Origin: Bradyrhizobium arachidis | Lineage (GTDB): Bacteria > Pseudomonadota > Alphaproteobacteria > Rhizobiales > Xanthobacteraceae | NCBI RefSeq assembly: GCF_015291705.1 | Contig: NZ_CP030050.1 | Location: forward strand, 8,308,001 to 8,372,000 | Reading direction: 5' to 3' | Length of the DNA: 64,000 bases | Shown here: positions 1 to 8,944 of the stretch, piece by piece | Position numbering within the stretch: the stretch's first letter is position 1 | Layout: each line of letters starts with the position of its first letter | Translations under genes and position numbers: made by a program | The notes under the pieces: generated by a model | The model's database searches: none | What the model was told of the DNA's origin: nothing | The model's input: only the letters and a program-made list of their open reading frames with translations

Positions 1-38
1 AGCTCGCGCTGGCAAAGCCGTTCTGGCCCAAGAACTGA
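1..38 (+). CDS. 3' end of an upstream gene (partial)
   Basis: A short open frame from base 3 ends in TGA at 36-38. Its third codon positions are almost all G or C, as in the genes of this window, which is why this frame is preferred over the one that stops at 43. Too little is present to name a product. It lies about 40 bases before the first complete gene, so the two may share a transcript. Confidence 0.3.
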   Translation, partial: LALAKPFWPKN

Positions 39-77
39 CCTGAGTGCTGACGACACCAACAAGAAACGGAGAGCAAC

Positions 78-458
78 ATGGACAAGGCGACCTATGACCG
101 CGGCCTCGAAATCCGCAAGAGCGTGCTTGGCAGCGAGTTCGTCGACAAGGCGATCGCATCGGCGGACGAGTTCAACCGCCCGATGCAGGACCTCACCACG
201 GAATATTGCTGGGGCTACGTCTGGGGCCGCGAGGGCCTGACACGCAAGACCCGCAGCTTCCTGAACCTGGCGATGCTCTGCGCGCTCAATCGCCCGCACG
301 AGCTGAAGACCCACGTCCGCGGCGCGCTCGCCAACGGCGCCACCAAGGAAGAAATTCGCGAGGTGTTCATGCAGGTCGCGATCTATTGCGGCGTGCCGGC
401 GGGCGTGGATGCGTTCCGGAACGCCAAGGAAGTCTTCGCCGAGCTCGACAAGAAGTAG
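78..458 (+). CDS. Carboxymuconolactone decarboxylase family protein
   Basis: A 126-residue protein of the AhpD/CMD fold, the usual length for a single-domain member. The family includes 4-carboxymuconolactone decarboxylase (PcaC, protocatechuate branch) and thiol peroxidase-like proteins. His79 in HVRGALANG and the helix after it match the conserved H-x(3)-A-x(3)-G region; one Cys (104) follows but there is no AhpD CxxC pair, so the decarboxylase-like group is the better fit. GGAG stands about 10 bases before the ATG. Two SDR genes follow at once on the same strand, so it is probably one step of a ring-cleavage or lactone pathway rather than part of a complete pca operon, since no other pca gene is seen. 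Confidence 0.85.
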   Translation: MDKATYDRGLEIRKSVLGSEFVDKAIASADEFNRPMQDLTTEYCWGYVWGREGLTRKTRSFLNLAMLCALNRPHELKTHVRGALANGATKEEIREVFMQVAIYCGVPAGVDAFRNAKEVFAELDKK

Positions 459-465
459 CGGAGCG

Positions 466-1245
466 ATGGCTGCGATGAAGGGCAAATGGGCACTCGTGAC
501 CGGCGCGACCGCAGGCCTCGGACGGGCGATGGCGGACGGCCTTGCCGGCGCGGGCGCCAACATTGTCCTTCACGATCTCGTCGCGCCGAAGCAGGCCGCG
601 GACGAGCTCCGCGACCGCTTCGGCGTGGAGGTCATCGCGGCTGGCGCCGATCTCGCCCAGCGCGAGGCGATCGAGACCATGATGGCCGATTTGCTCGACC
701 GCTGCGGCGCCATCGATATTCTCGTCAACAACGCCGTCATCAGGCATTTCTCTGCCATCGAGCAGTTTCCGCCCGAGAAATGGGAACAGGCGCTGGCCGT
801 GAACCTGTCGGCACCGTTTCACCTGATACGCCTGGTGCTGCCGGCGATGAAGCAGCGCGGCTTTGGGCGGATCATCAATTTGGGCTCGATCTATTCGAGC
901 CGCGCGGTCGAGGACCGTATCGATTACGTCACCACCAAGACCGCGATCCTGGGTATCACCCGTGCCGTCGCCATGGAGACGGCCCGCAGCGGGATCACCT
1001 GCAACACGATCTGCCCCGGCACGCTGCCGACGCCCGCCATTCTCAACAAGATCGCCGGCATTGCCGCGAATAGCGGCCGTCCGGTCGATGACGTCACGCG
1101 CGAATATCTCGGCGAGCGCCAGCCGACGCAGCGCTTCATCGGAATGGACGCGGTCGCCGCCATGGTCGTTTTTCTCTGTAGTCCGGCCGCAAACGACATC
1201 ACCGGAGCCAGCTTGCCCATCGACGGCGGCTGGTCGGTCGCATGA
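466..1245 (+). CDS. SDR family oxidoreductase
   Basis: A 259-residue classical short-chain dehydrogenase. The N-terminal TGATAGLG is the TGxxxGxG dinucleotide motif, NNAV corresponds to NNAG, and Tyr/Lys in YVTTK follow a Ser in LGSIYSS as the catalytic set. The C-terminus ends in the usual substrate/tetramer region (ITGASLPIDGGW). The frame is open further upstream to 409, but that would overlap the preceding gene; the ATG at 466 gives the standard N-terminus (MAAMKGKWALVTG). It resembles 3-hydroxybutyrate dehydrogenase or 3-oxoacyl reductase members. The true substrate cannot be read from sequence. Confidence 0.88.
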   Translation: MAAMKGKWALVTGATAGLGRAMADGLAGAGANIVLHDLVAPKQAADELRDRFGVEVIAAGADLAQREAIETMMADLLDRCGAIDILVNNAVIRHFSAIEQFPPEKWEQALAVNLSAPFHLIRLVLPAMKQRGFGRIINLGSIYSSRAVEDRIDYVTTKTAILGITRAVAMETARSGITCNTICPGTLPTPAILNKIAGIAANSGRPVDDVTREYLGERQPTQRFIGMDAVAAMVVFLCSPAANDITGASLPIDGGWSVA

Positions 1246-1269
1246 GGACCTTCGAATGGGAGTGCTGCG

Positions 1270-2010
1270 ATGACTGAACAATCGGGCCAGAGCGTCGTGC
1301 TGACGGGCGCCGCCGGCGGCATGGGTCGCGCCATCACCAAGGCGCTGCTGGAGAGCGGCCGCCGCGTCGTGCTGGTCGACCGCGATGCCAAGGCGCTGCA
1401 GGAACTGGCGACGACGGGCGGGGACGCGGTGTTTCCGATCCAGCTCGACATCAGCGACGCAAAGGCTGTGGACGGCCTGCCGGATGCGATTCCCGGTCAT
1501 TTCAAGCCGGTCGACGTCCTCATCAACAATGCCGGACACGATATCGGTGGACGGACCCGCTTCGACATCGGCTCCGCCGACGACTGGTCCAACATCATCC
1601 AGACCAATCTGATCGGCCTGATGCGGGTTACCCGCGCGATCCTCCCCGGCATGGTCCTGCGCAATGCCGGCCATGTCGTCAACATCAGCTCGATCAACGC
1701 CGTCCGTATCGTCCCTGACATGGCCGCCTACAGCACCAGCAAGGCGGGCGTGCACATGTTCACCGAGACCCTCCGGGGTGAGCTCGCGGAAACCGCAATC
1801 AGGGTGACCGAGCTCCAGCCCGGCCTGACCCGGACCAATATCATCCTGACCCGCTACCGCGGCGATACGCGGAAGGAAAAGGACTATTTCGACCAGTTCA
1901 GGATGGCGCTCGATCCGGCCGATATCGCCCGCTCCATCGTCTTTGCGCTCGACCAGCCGCCCCACGTTCAAATTGCCGAAATGATGATTCTGCCTGTAAA
2001 CCGGTACTGA
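1270..2010 (+). CDS. SDR family oxidoreductase (second, adjacent)
   Basis: A 246-residue classical SDR 24 bases after the previous one. It has TGAAGGMG for the cofactor, NNAG, and a catalytic Ser followed by YSTSK. The C-terminal third (region of PQIAEMMILPVNRY-like ending) resembles the YdfG/NADP-dependent serine/3-hydroxyacid dehydrogenase group, which reduces or oxidises small hydroxy acids. The two neighbouring SDRs are clearly different sequences, so they are unlikely to be a recent duplication and probably act on different intermediates. Confidence 0.87.
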   Translation: MTEQSGQSVVLTGAAGGMGRAITKALLESGRRVVLVDRDAKALQELATTGGDAVFPIQLDISDAKAVDGLPDAIPGHFKPVDVLINNAGHDIGGRTRFDIGSADDWSNIIQTNLIGLMRVTRAILPGMVLRNAGHVVNISSINAVRIVPDMAAYSTSKAGVHMFTETLRGELAETAIRVTELQPGLTRTNIILTRYRGDTRKEKDYFDQFRMALDPADIARSIVFALDQPPHVQIAEMMILPVNRY

Positions 2011-2033
2011 CTTTTCCCGAACAGGACCCGGAC

Positions 2034-2750
2034 ATGGAAAGACGTAGCGAATTGCAGTCGACACTCCGCATCGAGGACGTCCCGACCGTCCGGGCGATGG
2101 TCGCGCAAAAGCTGCGCGAGGCGATCATGTCGGGAACGCTGAAACCCGGCCAGCGCCTGGTCGAGCGCGAGCTCTGCGAGATGATGGGCGTCAGCCGCCC
2201 GTCGATCCGCGAAGCGCTGCGCGCGCTGGAGGCCGACGGGCTGGTCAATACCGTCCCGCACCGTGGCCCCGTGGTCTCCACGATCAGCCTGGAGGAGGCC
2301 CGGCAGCTCTATGCGGCGCGTGCGGTCCTCGAAGGCTTCGCGGGCCGCGAATGCGCCAGGCTGCATGACCCCGAAGTGGCACGCCGGATCGGGGAGGCCC
2401 TGACGCGGCTGAAGGCGGCCGCGGCCAAGCAGGATCTGGTCGGCTGCCTGGAAGCCAAGACCGATTTCTACGCCGCGCTGATCGCCGGCTGCCGCAATGC
2501 GTTTATCGAGCGCATGCTCAAGCCGCTCCACGACCGCATCCAGCTGTTGCGCATTACGTCGATGTCGCAGCCGAAGCGGATCAACAAGAGCCTGCGCGAG
2601 GTCACCGCGATCTGGCGCGCGATCCAGAGCGGCGATGCGGATCTCGCCGAGCGCTGCTGTGTCGACCACATCAACGCGGCCGCAGTGGCCGCGCTGGACA
2701 TGATTGAAAAATCGTCGGCGGCCAAGGAGGCGGCGCCTTCCGACGACTGA
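2034..2750 (+). CDS. GntR family transcriptional regulator (FCD/FadR type)
   Basis: 238 residues: a winged helix-turn-helix at about 20-85 (GTLKPGQRLVERELCEMMGV, then SRPSIREALRALEADGLV) followed by an all-helical FCD ligand-binding domain. FCD regulators usually sense a carboxylic acid and repress the adjacent catabolic genes. It lies 24 bases after the SDR and 23 before the Bug-type binding protein, so it is probably autoregulated within this small operon. Confidence 0.9.
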   Translation: MERRSELQSTLRIEDVPTVRAMVAQKLREAIMSGTLKPGQRLVERELCEMMGVSRPSIREALRALEADGLVNTVPHRGPVVSTISLEEARQLYAARAVLEGFAGRECARLHDPEVARRIGEALTRLKAAAAKQDLVGCLEAKTDFYAALIAGCRNAFIERMLKPLHDRIQLLRITSMSQPKRINKSLREVTAIWRAIQSGDADLAERCCVDHINAAAVAALDMIEKSSAAKEAAPSDD

Positions 2751-2773
2751 AAAACGCCGCCAGGGAGTGTTCG

Positions 2774-3748
2774 ATGACGTATCTCGTACGATCGCTGATC
2801 CTGTTTCTCCTATTCTCCCCTTGCGGCACCGCGATCGCGGACGACTACCCTTCCCGCCCGGTCACGATGATCGTGCCGTTCTCGGCTGGCGGTCCTGGCG
2901 ACGTCATCGCGCGCATCCTCGGCAACGCCATGAGTGCGACGCTGAAACAGTCCATCGTCATCGAGAATGTCGTCGGCGCCGGCGGTACGCTGGGTACCAA
3001 CCGCGTCGCCAAGGCCGCGCCCGATGGCTATACGCTGCTGCTCATGCATGTCGGCCAGGCCACAGCGCCCGCGCTCTACGCAAAATTGCCGTTCGACCCG
3101 GTCGGCGACTTCGCCATGATCGGGCTCGTGACCGACGTGCCAATGATTCTGGTGGCCCGGCCGAACTTTCCGGCCAAGGATTTGAGCGAGATGATCGCAC
3201 GCATCCGCGGCGAGGGCGACAAGATGACCTTCGGCAATGTCGGCCTCGGCTCGGCCTCGCAGCTCTGCGGCCTGATGTTCATGAGCGCCACCAATACAAA
3301 GCTCTCGCAGATCTATTACAAGGGGGGCGGACCAGCGCTGAACGACGTCATCGCCGGCCATATCGATGTCTATTGCGATCCCGCGACCGGACCGACGCCG
3401 TATATCCAGTCAAAGACGATCAAGGGCTACGCGATCACCAGCAAAGCGCGTGTCGCGACCCTGCCTGACGTGCCGACCTCGGCAGAGGCCGGCGTTCCCG
3501 AATTCGACGTCACGACCTGGTACGGTCTCTACGCCCCGCGCGGCACACCGAAGCCGGTGGTCGACCATCTCGTCGGCGCGCTGCAGACGGCACTGAAGGA
3601 TCCTGCCCTGATCAGCCGCTTTGCCGAACTCAGCATGGCGCCGGTCGAATCCAGCCGCGCGACGCCGGAAGCCCTTGAAGCCTTCTTGAAGTCCGAGATT
3701 GGCAAGTGGGGACGGATTATCAAGGCGGCCGGAATCGAGCCGCAGTAG
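2774..3748 (+). CDS. Bug/TctC family solute-binding protein
   Basis: A 324-residue periplasmic protein with a cleavable signal peptide (about residues 1-22, cut near AIADDYP). The mature start YPSRPVTMIVPFSAGG is the signature of the Bug family, the extracytoplasmic receptors of tripartite tricarboxylate transporters that bind carboxylates. No TctA or TctB membrane subunit is nearby, which is common for Bug proteins: they either share a remote permease or act as sensors. It closes the first cluster. Confidence 0.9.
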   Translation: MTYLVRSLILFLLFSPCGTAIADDYPSRPVTMIVPFSAGGPGDVIARILGNAMSATLKQSIVIENVVGAGGTLGTNRVAKAAPDGYTLLLMHVGQATAPALYAKLPFDPVGDFAMIGLVTDVPMILVARPNFPAKDLSEMIARIRGEGDKMTFGNVGLGSASQLCGLMFMSATNTKLSQIYYKGGGPALNDVIAGHIDVYCDPATGPTPYIQSKTIKGYAITSKARVATLPDVPTSAEAGVPEFDVTTWYGLYAPRGTPKPVVDHLVGALQTALKDPALISRFAELSMAPVESSRATPEALEAFLKSEIGKWGRIIKAAGIEPQ

Positions 3749-4617
3749 GCGTGTTGGCGTCGACGAGGCGATCGCGCGACAGCAGACTCTTTTCAAGCGG
3801 TAGACACTTTCGAACAGCAGACACGCCTTCGCGCTCTCGCAGCGCAATCCGCCCGAGCTTTGCTTCATCGCTCCACCCTCGAAGCCAAGAGGGCGCAGGG
3901 AAGACCGGGTGCTGACCTCGCACCCGCGGTCCGCTGCGCGAAGATGGTGCGCAAGAGAACCGCACAGCAGCATACAGGTGGAGCCAATCACTCGGCCTTC
4001 CCTGCGCAATGGTTGGACGGCTTATGCCGTGCTCTCCCGGGAGCCGAGTTCCCTTTGGCCTCCCTCACTCCCGCGGAAGTCGCCGGCACCGCGCCGGTTG
4101 ACGCAAGCGCCGCATCCGCAAGAGCTTGACCGTAGCAACGACGGCCAGCACCACACGGTTTTGCCGTACGCACGGCTCGCTTGTTCACCGCAGTTTTCCC
4201 AGCCCTGTCGACAGAGCCGGAAACTTACAGGCGAGACGAACCTGTCAGCGCCGTTCGTCACGCGCGGTTTCGGGCTCACGGAGAGCAATCCGCCCTGCCC
4301 TCAACCCCTCGCGCCCGACGCTGCCGCGTCCACCGCAACCCCCGCTCGCGAAACGTGACGACCTCACGATCGCCCCTCAAGGATGAGCCGGGATGGGCGA
4401 CACATACGATATTTCCGAATTTCGGTAAAGTGGAATATTCTTGTGGAGAGGGGTTGACGGGGTAAGAGGTGTGTTGCCCGACGGGCATCAGACTAGGATC
4501 CCCCTCGCCCTCTTGACGAGAGCGAGAAAAGGTCGCCCCCACGCGAATCAAACCTACGATTTCTTATCCAGTCATTTGCATAGGAGGCGGCGGCGTTTGT
4601 CGGCGGGGTCGGCGCAG
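3749..4617. repeat. Gene-free stretch holding a probable dispersed repeat
   Basis: About 870 bases with no convincing gene. Several short frames overlap on both strands, none with a recognisable protein. From memory, 3860-4180 (which includes GCAGGGAAGACCGGGTGCTG) resembles a non-coding repeat scattered through Bradyrhizobium genomes; this was not checked by search. The tail (4550-4590) resembles sequence at 45835-45872 in this window. A G/C-poor patch at 4400-4450 could hold a promoter or terminator but I cannot define one. Confidence 0.45.
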
Positions 4618-5556
4618 CTATCTGCGCGCGGTTCGAGAATCGTTCAGCGCAAGGCCTGGCCGCGGCCATTCCACGGCGATCAACCGTCCGGTGCCGGAGA
4701 GCGTGATGAAGGCAGTGCGCATGTCCGCACCGCCGAAGCAGATGTTGGTGCAATAGACCTCGTCGGCTTCGTGGGATTCCACGAGCTGTCCGTCCGGTGA
4801 GAACACGCTGATCCCGCCGCGCACGAGCGTAGCGACACAGATGTTGCCGCCGGCCTCGACGGCAAGCGAGTCGAAACGCTGATAGCCGGGCAGTCCGTGC
4901 AGCAGCTTGCCGCCGTTGGGCGACGGCCATGGCTCCTTCGCAACCTCCCCTTCGCCGATGACCGGATAACTCCAGATCCGGCTGGTTTCAGTTTCCGAGA
5001 CGTAGAGCGTGCGTCCGTCCGGCGAAAGTCCGACGCCGTTCGGCGTCATGATCGGAAAGATCGCTTCCTTGATCATCGAGCCGTCGGTGCGCGCGTAATA
5101 GACCGCGCCGCGGTCCATCAGGCGGCCATAGGTCTTGCCGAGATCGGTGAACCAGAAGCCGCCCTTGGCGTCGAACACGATGTCGTTCGGTCCCTTCAGG
5201 CTGATCCCGCCGCAACTGTCGTAGAGGGTCTTGAAGGCGCCGGTGTCGAGGTCGACCTGCTCGATGCGGCCCGTGGTGTAGTCCTCGGCCCGGCCGGTCG
5301 GGCGGGCAAAGTTGCTTGCGTCCCTGTGCCAGGAGAAGCCGCCATTGTTGCAGACATAGCATTTGCCGTCCGGGCCGATGGCCGCGCCGTTCGGACCGCC
5401 GCCGAGCTTCGCGATCACCTCTTTCTTGCCGGATGGCAGCACCCGCGTCAGCCGGCCGCCCTCGATCTCGACAACGATCACGCTGCCATCGGCGAGCGCA
5501 ATCGGCCCTTCCGGAAAGGCCAGTCCGTTCGCGATTTCCCTGCCTTCGAGGCGCAT
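4618..5556 (-). CDS. SMP-30/gluconolactonase family protein
   Basis: A 312-residue six-bladed beta-propeller hydrolase. The sequence shows the family landmarks in order: FPEGP near the N-terminus, PNGAAIGPDG, the GPNDIVFDAKGGFWFTD block and MTPNGVGLSPDGRTLYVSET. The conserved Glu, Asn and Asp residues there normally bind a divalent metal and open sugar or other lactones. GGGAG lies about 10 bases before the ATG, and the gene follows the LivF-type ATPase by 12 bases, so it is the last gene of the minus-strand transporter operon. A lactonase here suggests that a pathway intermediate is a lactone. Confidence 0.87.
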   Translation of the reverse strand: MRLEGREIANGLAFPEGPIALADGSVIVVEIEGGRLTRVLPSGKKEVIAKLGGGPNGAAIGPDGKCYVCNNGGFSWHRDASNFARPTGRAEDYTTGRIEQVDLDTGAFKTLYDSCGGISLKGPNDIVFDAKGGFWFTDLGKTYGRLMDRGAVYYARTDGSMIKEAIFPIMTPNGVGLSPDGRTLYVSETETSRIWSYPVIGEGEVAKEPWPSPNGGKLLHGLPGYQRFDSLAVEAGGNICVATLVRGGISVFSPDGQLVESHEADEVYCTNICFGGADMRTAFITLSGTGRLIAVEWPRPGLALNDSRTARR

Positions 5557-5568
5557 GTCATCACTCCC

Positions 5569-6312
5569 TCATGCCGGTGCCGGCTGGCCCGCACCGAGAT
5601 AGGCGTCCACGACCTCGGCCCGGCTTGCCGCGGTCGCAAGGTCCGCCGCGCTGCGATGGCCCACGATTGCGCCGTTGCGGACGAAATAGAGCTCGTCGGC
5701 CACCTTCATCGTCATGCGGAAATTTTGTTCGACGAGCATGATGGCAAGCCCGGTGTCCTGCTTGATCGTGACGAGTCGCTCGAACACGCGCCGGATCAGA
5801 AGCGGCGCCAGCCCGAGCGACGGCTCGTCCAGAAGCAACAGCCGCGGCGCGCTCATCAGGCCGCGGCCGATCGCCAGCATCTGCTGTTCGCCGCCGCTCA
5901 GCATCCAGGCCGGCGATTTGAGCCGACCCGCGATCTCCGGGAACAGTTCCAGCATGAGGTCGCGCCGCTGCCGCTGCGTGCGCGCGTCGAGGAAATAGCC
6001 GCCGAGCAGGAGATTTTCGGCGACCGTGAGCGAGCCGACGACCTGACGGCCCTCGGGGACATAGACGATGCCGCGCCGGACGCGCTGCCGTGCGGCAAGC
6101 GCGCTGACGTCCTCACCGGCAAAGCGCATCTCGCCTTCCGCCGGCACCAGGCCCGCGACGGCCTTGAGCACCGAGGACTTCCCCGCGCCGTTGGCACCCA
6201 GCAAGGCGACGACACCTCTCTCAGGCACCGAGAGATCGACGTTTTCGACCGCGCGCGCCGCACCGTAGCTGACGCAGAGACCGCGCGCGGAAAACAGCTC
6301 AGTCATCGGCAT
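5569..6312 (-). CDS. Branched-chain-type ABC transporter ATPase, LivF family
   Basis: A 247-residue ATPase with Walker A GANGAGKSS, signature LSGGEQQ and Walker B LLLDEPSLGLAP, all in LivF form. The start may be the first or the third codon (MPMTEL). It overlaps the LivG-type gene by 14 bases, which implies translational coupling. In the complex it pairs with LivG to power uptake through the LivH/LivM permease. HAAT-family systems carry many substrates besides amino acids, including aromatic acids, urea and amides, so the cargo cannot be inferred from this subunit. Confidence 0.92.
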   Translation of the reverse strand: MPMTELFSARGLCVSYGAARAVENVDLSVPERGVVALLGANGAGKSSVLKAVAGLVPAEGEMRFAGEDVSALAARQRVRRGIVYVPEGRQVVGSLTVAENLLLGGYFLDARTQRQRRDLMLELFPEIAGRLKSPAWMLSGGEQQMLAIGRGLMSAPRLLLLDEPSLGLAPLLIRRVFERLVTIKQDTGLAIMLVEQNFRMTMKVADELYFVRNGAIVGHRSAADLATAASRAEVVDAYLGAGQPAPA

Positions 6313-7084
6313 CGTCTCCGAGATAGACGCGGATCACGTCCGGATGCGCGCGAATTTCCGCCGGCGTACCGTTCGCGATCATCTTGCCGAAGTTGAGCAC
6401 GTAGATCTGCTCGCACAGCTCCATGATCAGGTCCATGTCGTGCTCGACGACGAGCAGCACGAGATCGGACCGCATCAGGCGCTTCAGCGCGCGCATCAAG
6501 TCGCGCGTCTCGACCGCATTCAGTCCCGCCGCCGGCTCGTCGAGCAGGATTGCCCTGGGCTCGCTGACGATGGCGCGTGCGATCTCGGCGAGGCGCAGCG
6601 TTCCCGGCGGCAGATCGGACGGCGTCTCGTGAGCGGCGGAGGCAATGCCGAGCTCGTTCAGCGCCGCCATGGCGCGGCGTTCCGCCTCCTGCTGCTCCAT
6701 CCACTGCGCCGGGGTCGGCACGAAGGCGCTGAACCAGCCGGAGCGCCGCTTCAGGGTGAGACCAACCAGAACGTTTTCCAACAGCGACAGATCCGGGCAC
6801 ATCGCCAGGTTCTGGAAGCTACGCGTGATGCCGCACGCGGCGCGCTGTGCCGGGCCGAGGCCATTCAACGGCATGCCGTCAAAGCTGCTGATGCCGCGCT
6901 GGCCGTGGTAGAGCCCGGTCAGGCAGTTGAACAGGCTGGTCTTGCCGGCGCCGTTCGGCCCGATCAGGCCGGTGATGACGCCGGGCCGCAACGTCATCGA
7001 GACGTCGCTCAATACCTGGAGTCCGCCGAAGCCGAGCGAGATGCCTTCCGCGACGAGCCCGTGACTGCCTGCGGCTTGCATCAT
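6299..7084 (-). CDS. Branched-chain-type ABC transporter ATPase, LivG family
   Basis: 261 residues with Walker A GPNGAGKTS, Walker B AILLDEPAAGLN and a switch His in VVEHDMDLIM. The region that should hold the LSxGQ signature reads LPPGTLRLAEIARAI, so the canonical serine-glycine-glycine motif is eroded while the following helix (RLAEIARA) is intact. The gene overlaps LivF on one side and the LivM permease by 4 bases on the other. Function as the second ATPase of this importer is likely, with a non-canonical half-site. Confidence 0.9.
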   Translation of the reverse strand: MMQAAGSHGLVAEGISLGFGGLQVLSDVSMTLRPGVITGLIGPNGAGKTSLFNCLTGLYHGQRGISSFDGMPLNGLGPAQRAACGITRSFQNLAMCPDLSLLENVLVGLTLKRRSGWFSAFVPTPAQWMEQQEAERRAMAALNELGIASAAHETPSDLPPGTLRLAEIARAIVSEPRAILLDEPAAGLNAVETRDLMRALKRLMRSDLVLLVVEHDMDLIMELCEQIYVLNFGKMIANGTPAEIRAHPDVIRVYLGDDADD

Positions 7085-8061
7085 CGTCCTCTCCTGCGCG
7101 GCCGGAAGCGGCGCAGATCGCCGGCATTGGCTATGAGCGTCACGACGACGAGCGCGACGCCATAGAGGATCGGAACCCAGTCACCAGCCTGGGCGAGATA
7201 GGTCGGCACCAGGGTGATGAAGGCGCCGCCAACGAGCGCGGCGGGCAGCGACAGCCTGTTGAGACTGACGACCGAGCCGACCAGCAGGAAGACGCCGCTG
7301 AAGAAGGTGAAACTGTTGGGCGAGACGGTCGAGGAGGCAAAGCCGGTCAGCGCGCCGGCAAGCGCGGCCAGCGCTGCACTCAAGGTGAAGATCGAGATCC
7401 GCGCCCAGCTTCGCGTGATCCCCATCGCTTCGGCCGCGCGCGGCTGCGCCCGCGCCATCAAGAGCGCTAGGCCCTGCGACGACTTGCGGAAATGCGCGAG
7501 CGCAAGGCAGACGAGCACGAGCACGAGCAGCGCGATGTAATAGCGCTGCAGCGCCTTGGGGATGCCGGGGATCACGTCCTGCGCGATGTAGAGCCCTTCG
7601 AAACCGCCGGTGAATTTCTCGAATCCAATCAGGATTTCCGGCAGCGCCAGCGCAAGCGCCATGGTCGCGACCGCGAGGTAGATTCCGGACAGCCGCCGCG
7701 AGGGGAATGCAAAGACGAAGCCGGCACCGGCGCCGAGCAAGATCGCCAGCGGCAAGCTCACCACAATCGACAGGCCAAGGCGGTGCTCGACGATCGCCAC
7801 GGCATAGGCCCCGAGCGCCACGAAGAAGCTGTGCCCGATCGACACCTCGCCGCCGTAGCGCACGAGCAGGCTGACCGAGAGCACGGCCAGCGCGTTCGCA
7901 AAACACAGCGACAGGCTGTAGAGCAGGAAGCCGCCGGCGATGATCGGCAGCAGCGACAGGGCCACGACCAGCCCAAGCATGGACAGGCGCACAAGATCGA
8001 GGTGACCGCCGCGGGCGGACAGGCCGGCCTTGGACGGGTGCGCGAGATCAGACACGGCCAC
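7081..8061 (-). CDS. Branched-chain-type ABC transporter permease, LivM family
   Basis: 326 residues, strongly hydrophobic, with about nine predicted membrane segments and the LivM landmark GGEVSIGHSFFVALGAYAVA near residue 70-90. The cytoplasmic coupling region (AMGITRSWARISIFTLSA) precedes the last helices. It overlaps the LivH-type gene by 14 bases. The C-terminus ends in a short basic tail (RRFRPRRRGR). Confidence 0.91.
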   Translation of the reverse strand: MAVSDLAHPSKAGLSARGGHLDLVRLSMLGLVVALSLLPIIAGGFLLYSLSLCFANALAVLSVSLLVRYGGEVSIGHSFFVALGAYAVAIVEHRLGLSIVVSLPLAILLGAGAGFVFAFPSRRLSGIYLAVATMALALALPEILIGFEKFTGGFEGLYIAQDVIPGIPKALQRYYIALLVLVLVCLALAHFRKSSQGLALLMARAQPRAAEAMGITRSWARISIFTLSAALAALAGALTGFASSTVSPNSFTFFSGVFLLVGSVVSLNRLSLPAALVGGAFITLVPTYLAQAGDWVPILYGVALVVVTLIANAGDLRRFRPRRRGR

Positions 8062-8944
8062 CGATCGCCCTTTCCAGCAGCCCGTTGGGGAAGAAGTTCA
8101 GCGTCAGCAGGATGACGCCGAGCAGGAACGTGTTCATGAACTCCGGCGAGACGTAGAACGAGAACAGGTTCATGGCGATGCCGACCAGGATGCCGCCGAC
8201 CGCGGCGCCCGGCAGGCTCGAGAAACCACCGACCACGGCCGCCGTGAAAGCCTGCAGCATGAAGGACGGCACGGTCGTCGAGCTCAGGAACGTTGTCGGC
8301 ACGATCAGCAAGGCGGCGACGAGGCCAAGCACGGCGCCGGCAAGCCAGGAGAACAGGTGAACCGAGCGCAGGTTCAGCCCACAGACCTCGCAGGCGAACG
8401 GATTGGTCGACACTGCGCGGAAGGCGACACCGAGCCTGGTGCGCTCGATGATCACGAACAGTCCGCCGACGATCGCAAGCGTGACAGTGAGGACGGCGAG
8501 ATCGTAGGAGGAGATGCGGATTGCGCCGAGACTGAAGCTGAGGCGTGGCACAGGCAAGTCGAGATTGACGATGTCGGCACCGAAGACGAGCTGCACGGCG
8601 CCTTGCAGGATCAGCCCGACCCCAAGGGTTGCGATCGTCGAGGCGAGATCGGACTTGAAGACGATCGGCGCGATCAGGACATAGCTGATCACCGCGACGG
8701 CGCAGGCGATGCCGAGCGCCAGCGCCACTGCGCTGCCCCAGGACAGGCTGAGCAGGCTGCCGCTGGAGAAGCCGTAGACCACGAAGGCGCCGAGACAGGC
8801 GAGATTGCCGTGCGAGAAATTCACCACGCGCGAGCTCTTGAACACCATGACGAGCCCGAGCGCGCCGACGCCGTAGAGACAGCCGGAGATGATGCCGGAC
8901 CACAGCAGCGGCAGGATGTCCCTGATGAATCCCGCCACGCTCAC
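8048..8944 (-). CDS. Branched-chain-type ABC transporter permease, LivH family
   Basis: 298 residues with LivH features: VVNFSHGNLACLGAFVVYGF near the N-terminus and repeated GxxxG helices. The frame stays open far upstream, antisense-free but inside the dehydrogenase gene, so a start must be chosen: GTG at 8944 overlaps the upstream stop as GTGA and gives MSVAGFIRDILPLLWSGI, the normal N-terminus. The other in-frame GTG two codons later is also possible. Confidence 0.9.
   Translation of the reverse strand: MSVAGFIRDILPLLWSGIISGCLYGVGALGLVMVFKSSRVVNFSHGNLACLGAFVVYGFSSGSLLSLSWGSAVALALGIACAVAVISYVLIAPIVFKSDLASTIATLGVGLILQGAVQLVFGADIVNLDLPVPRLSFSLGAIRISSYDLAVLTVTLAIVGGLFVIIERTRLGVAFRAVSTNPFACEVCGLNLRSVHLFSWLAGAVLGLVAALLIVPTTFLSSTTVPSFMLQAFTAAVVGGFSSLPGAAVGGILVGIAMNLFSFYVSPEFMNTFLLGVILLTLNFFPNGLLERAIGGRV

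Noticed and set aside
367..2064. A 565-codon minus-strand frame
   Set aside because: It lies antisense to the two SDR genes and the CMD gene, is His/Arg/Asp-rich and matches nothing; a GC-rich shadow.
4530..4575. T-arm-like sequence suggesting a tRNA
   Set aside because: No matching acceptor stem, D-arm or anticodon arm can be folded around it.
4897..6396. A 499-codon plus-strand frame
   Set aside because: Antisense to SMP-30 and LivF, with shadow-like composition.
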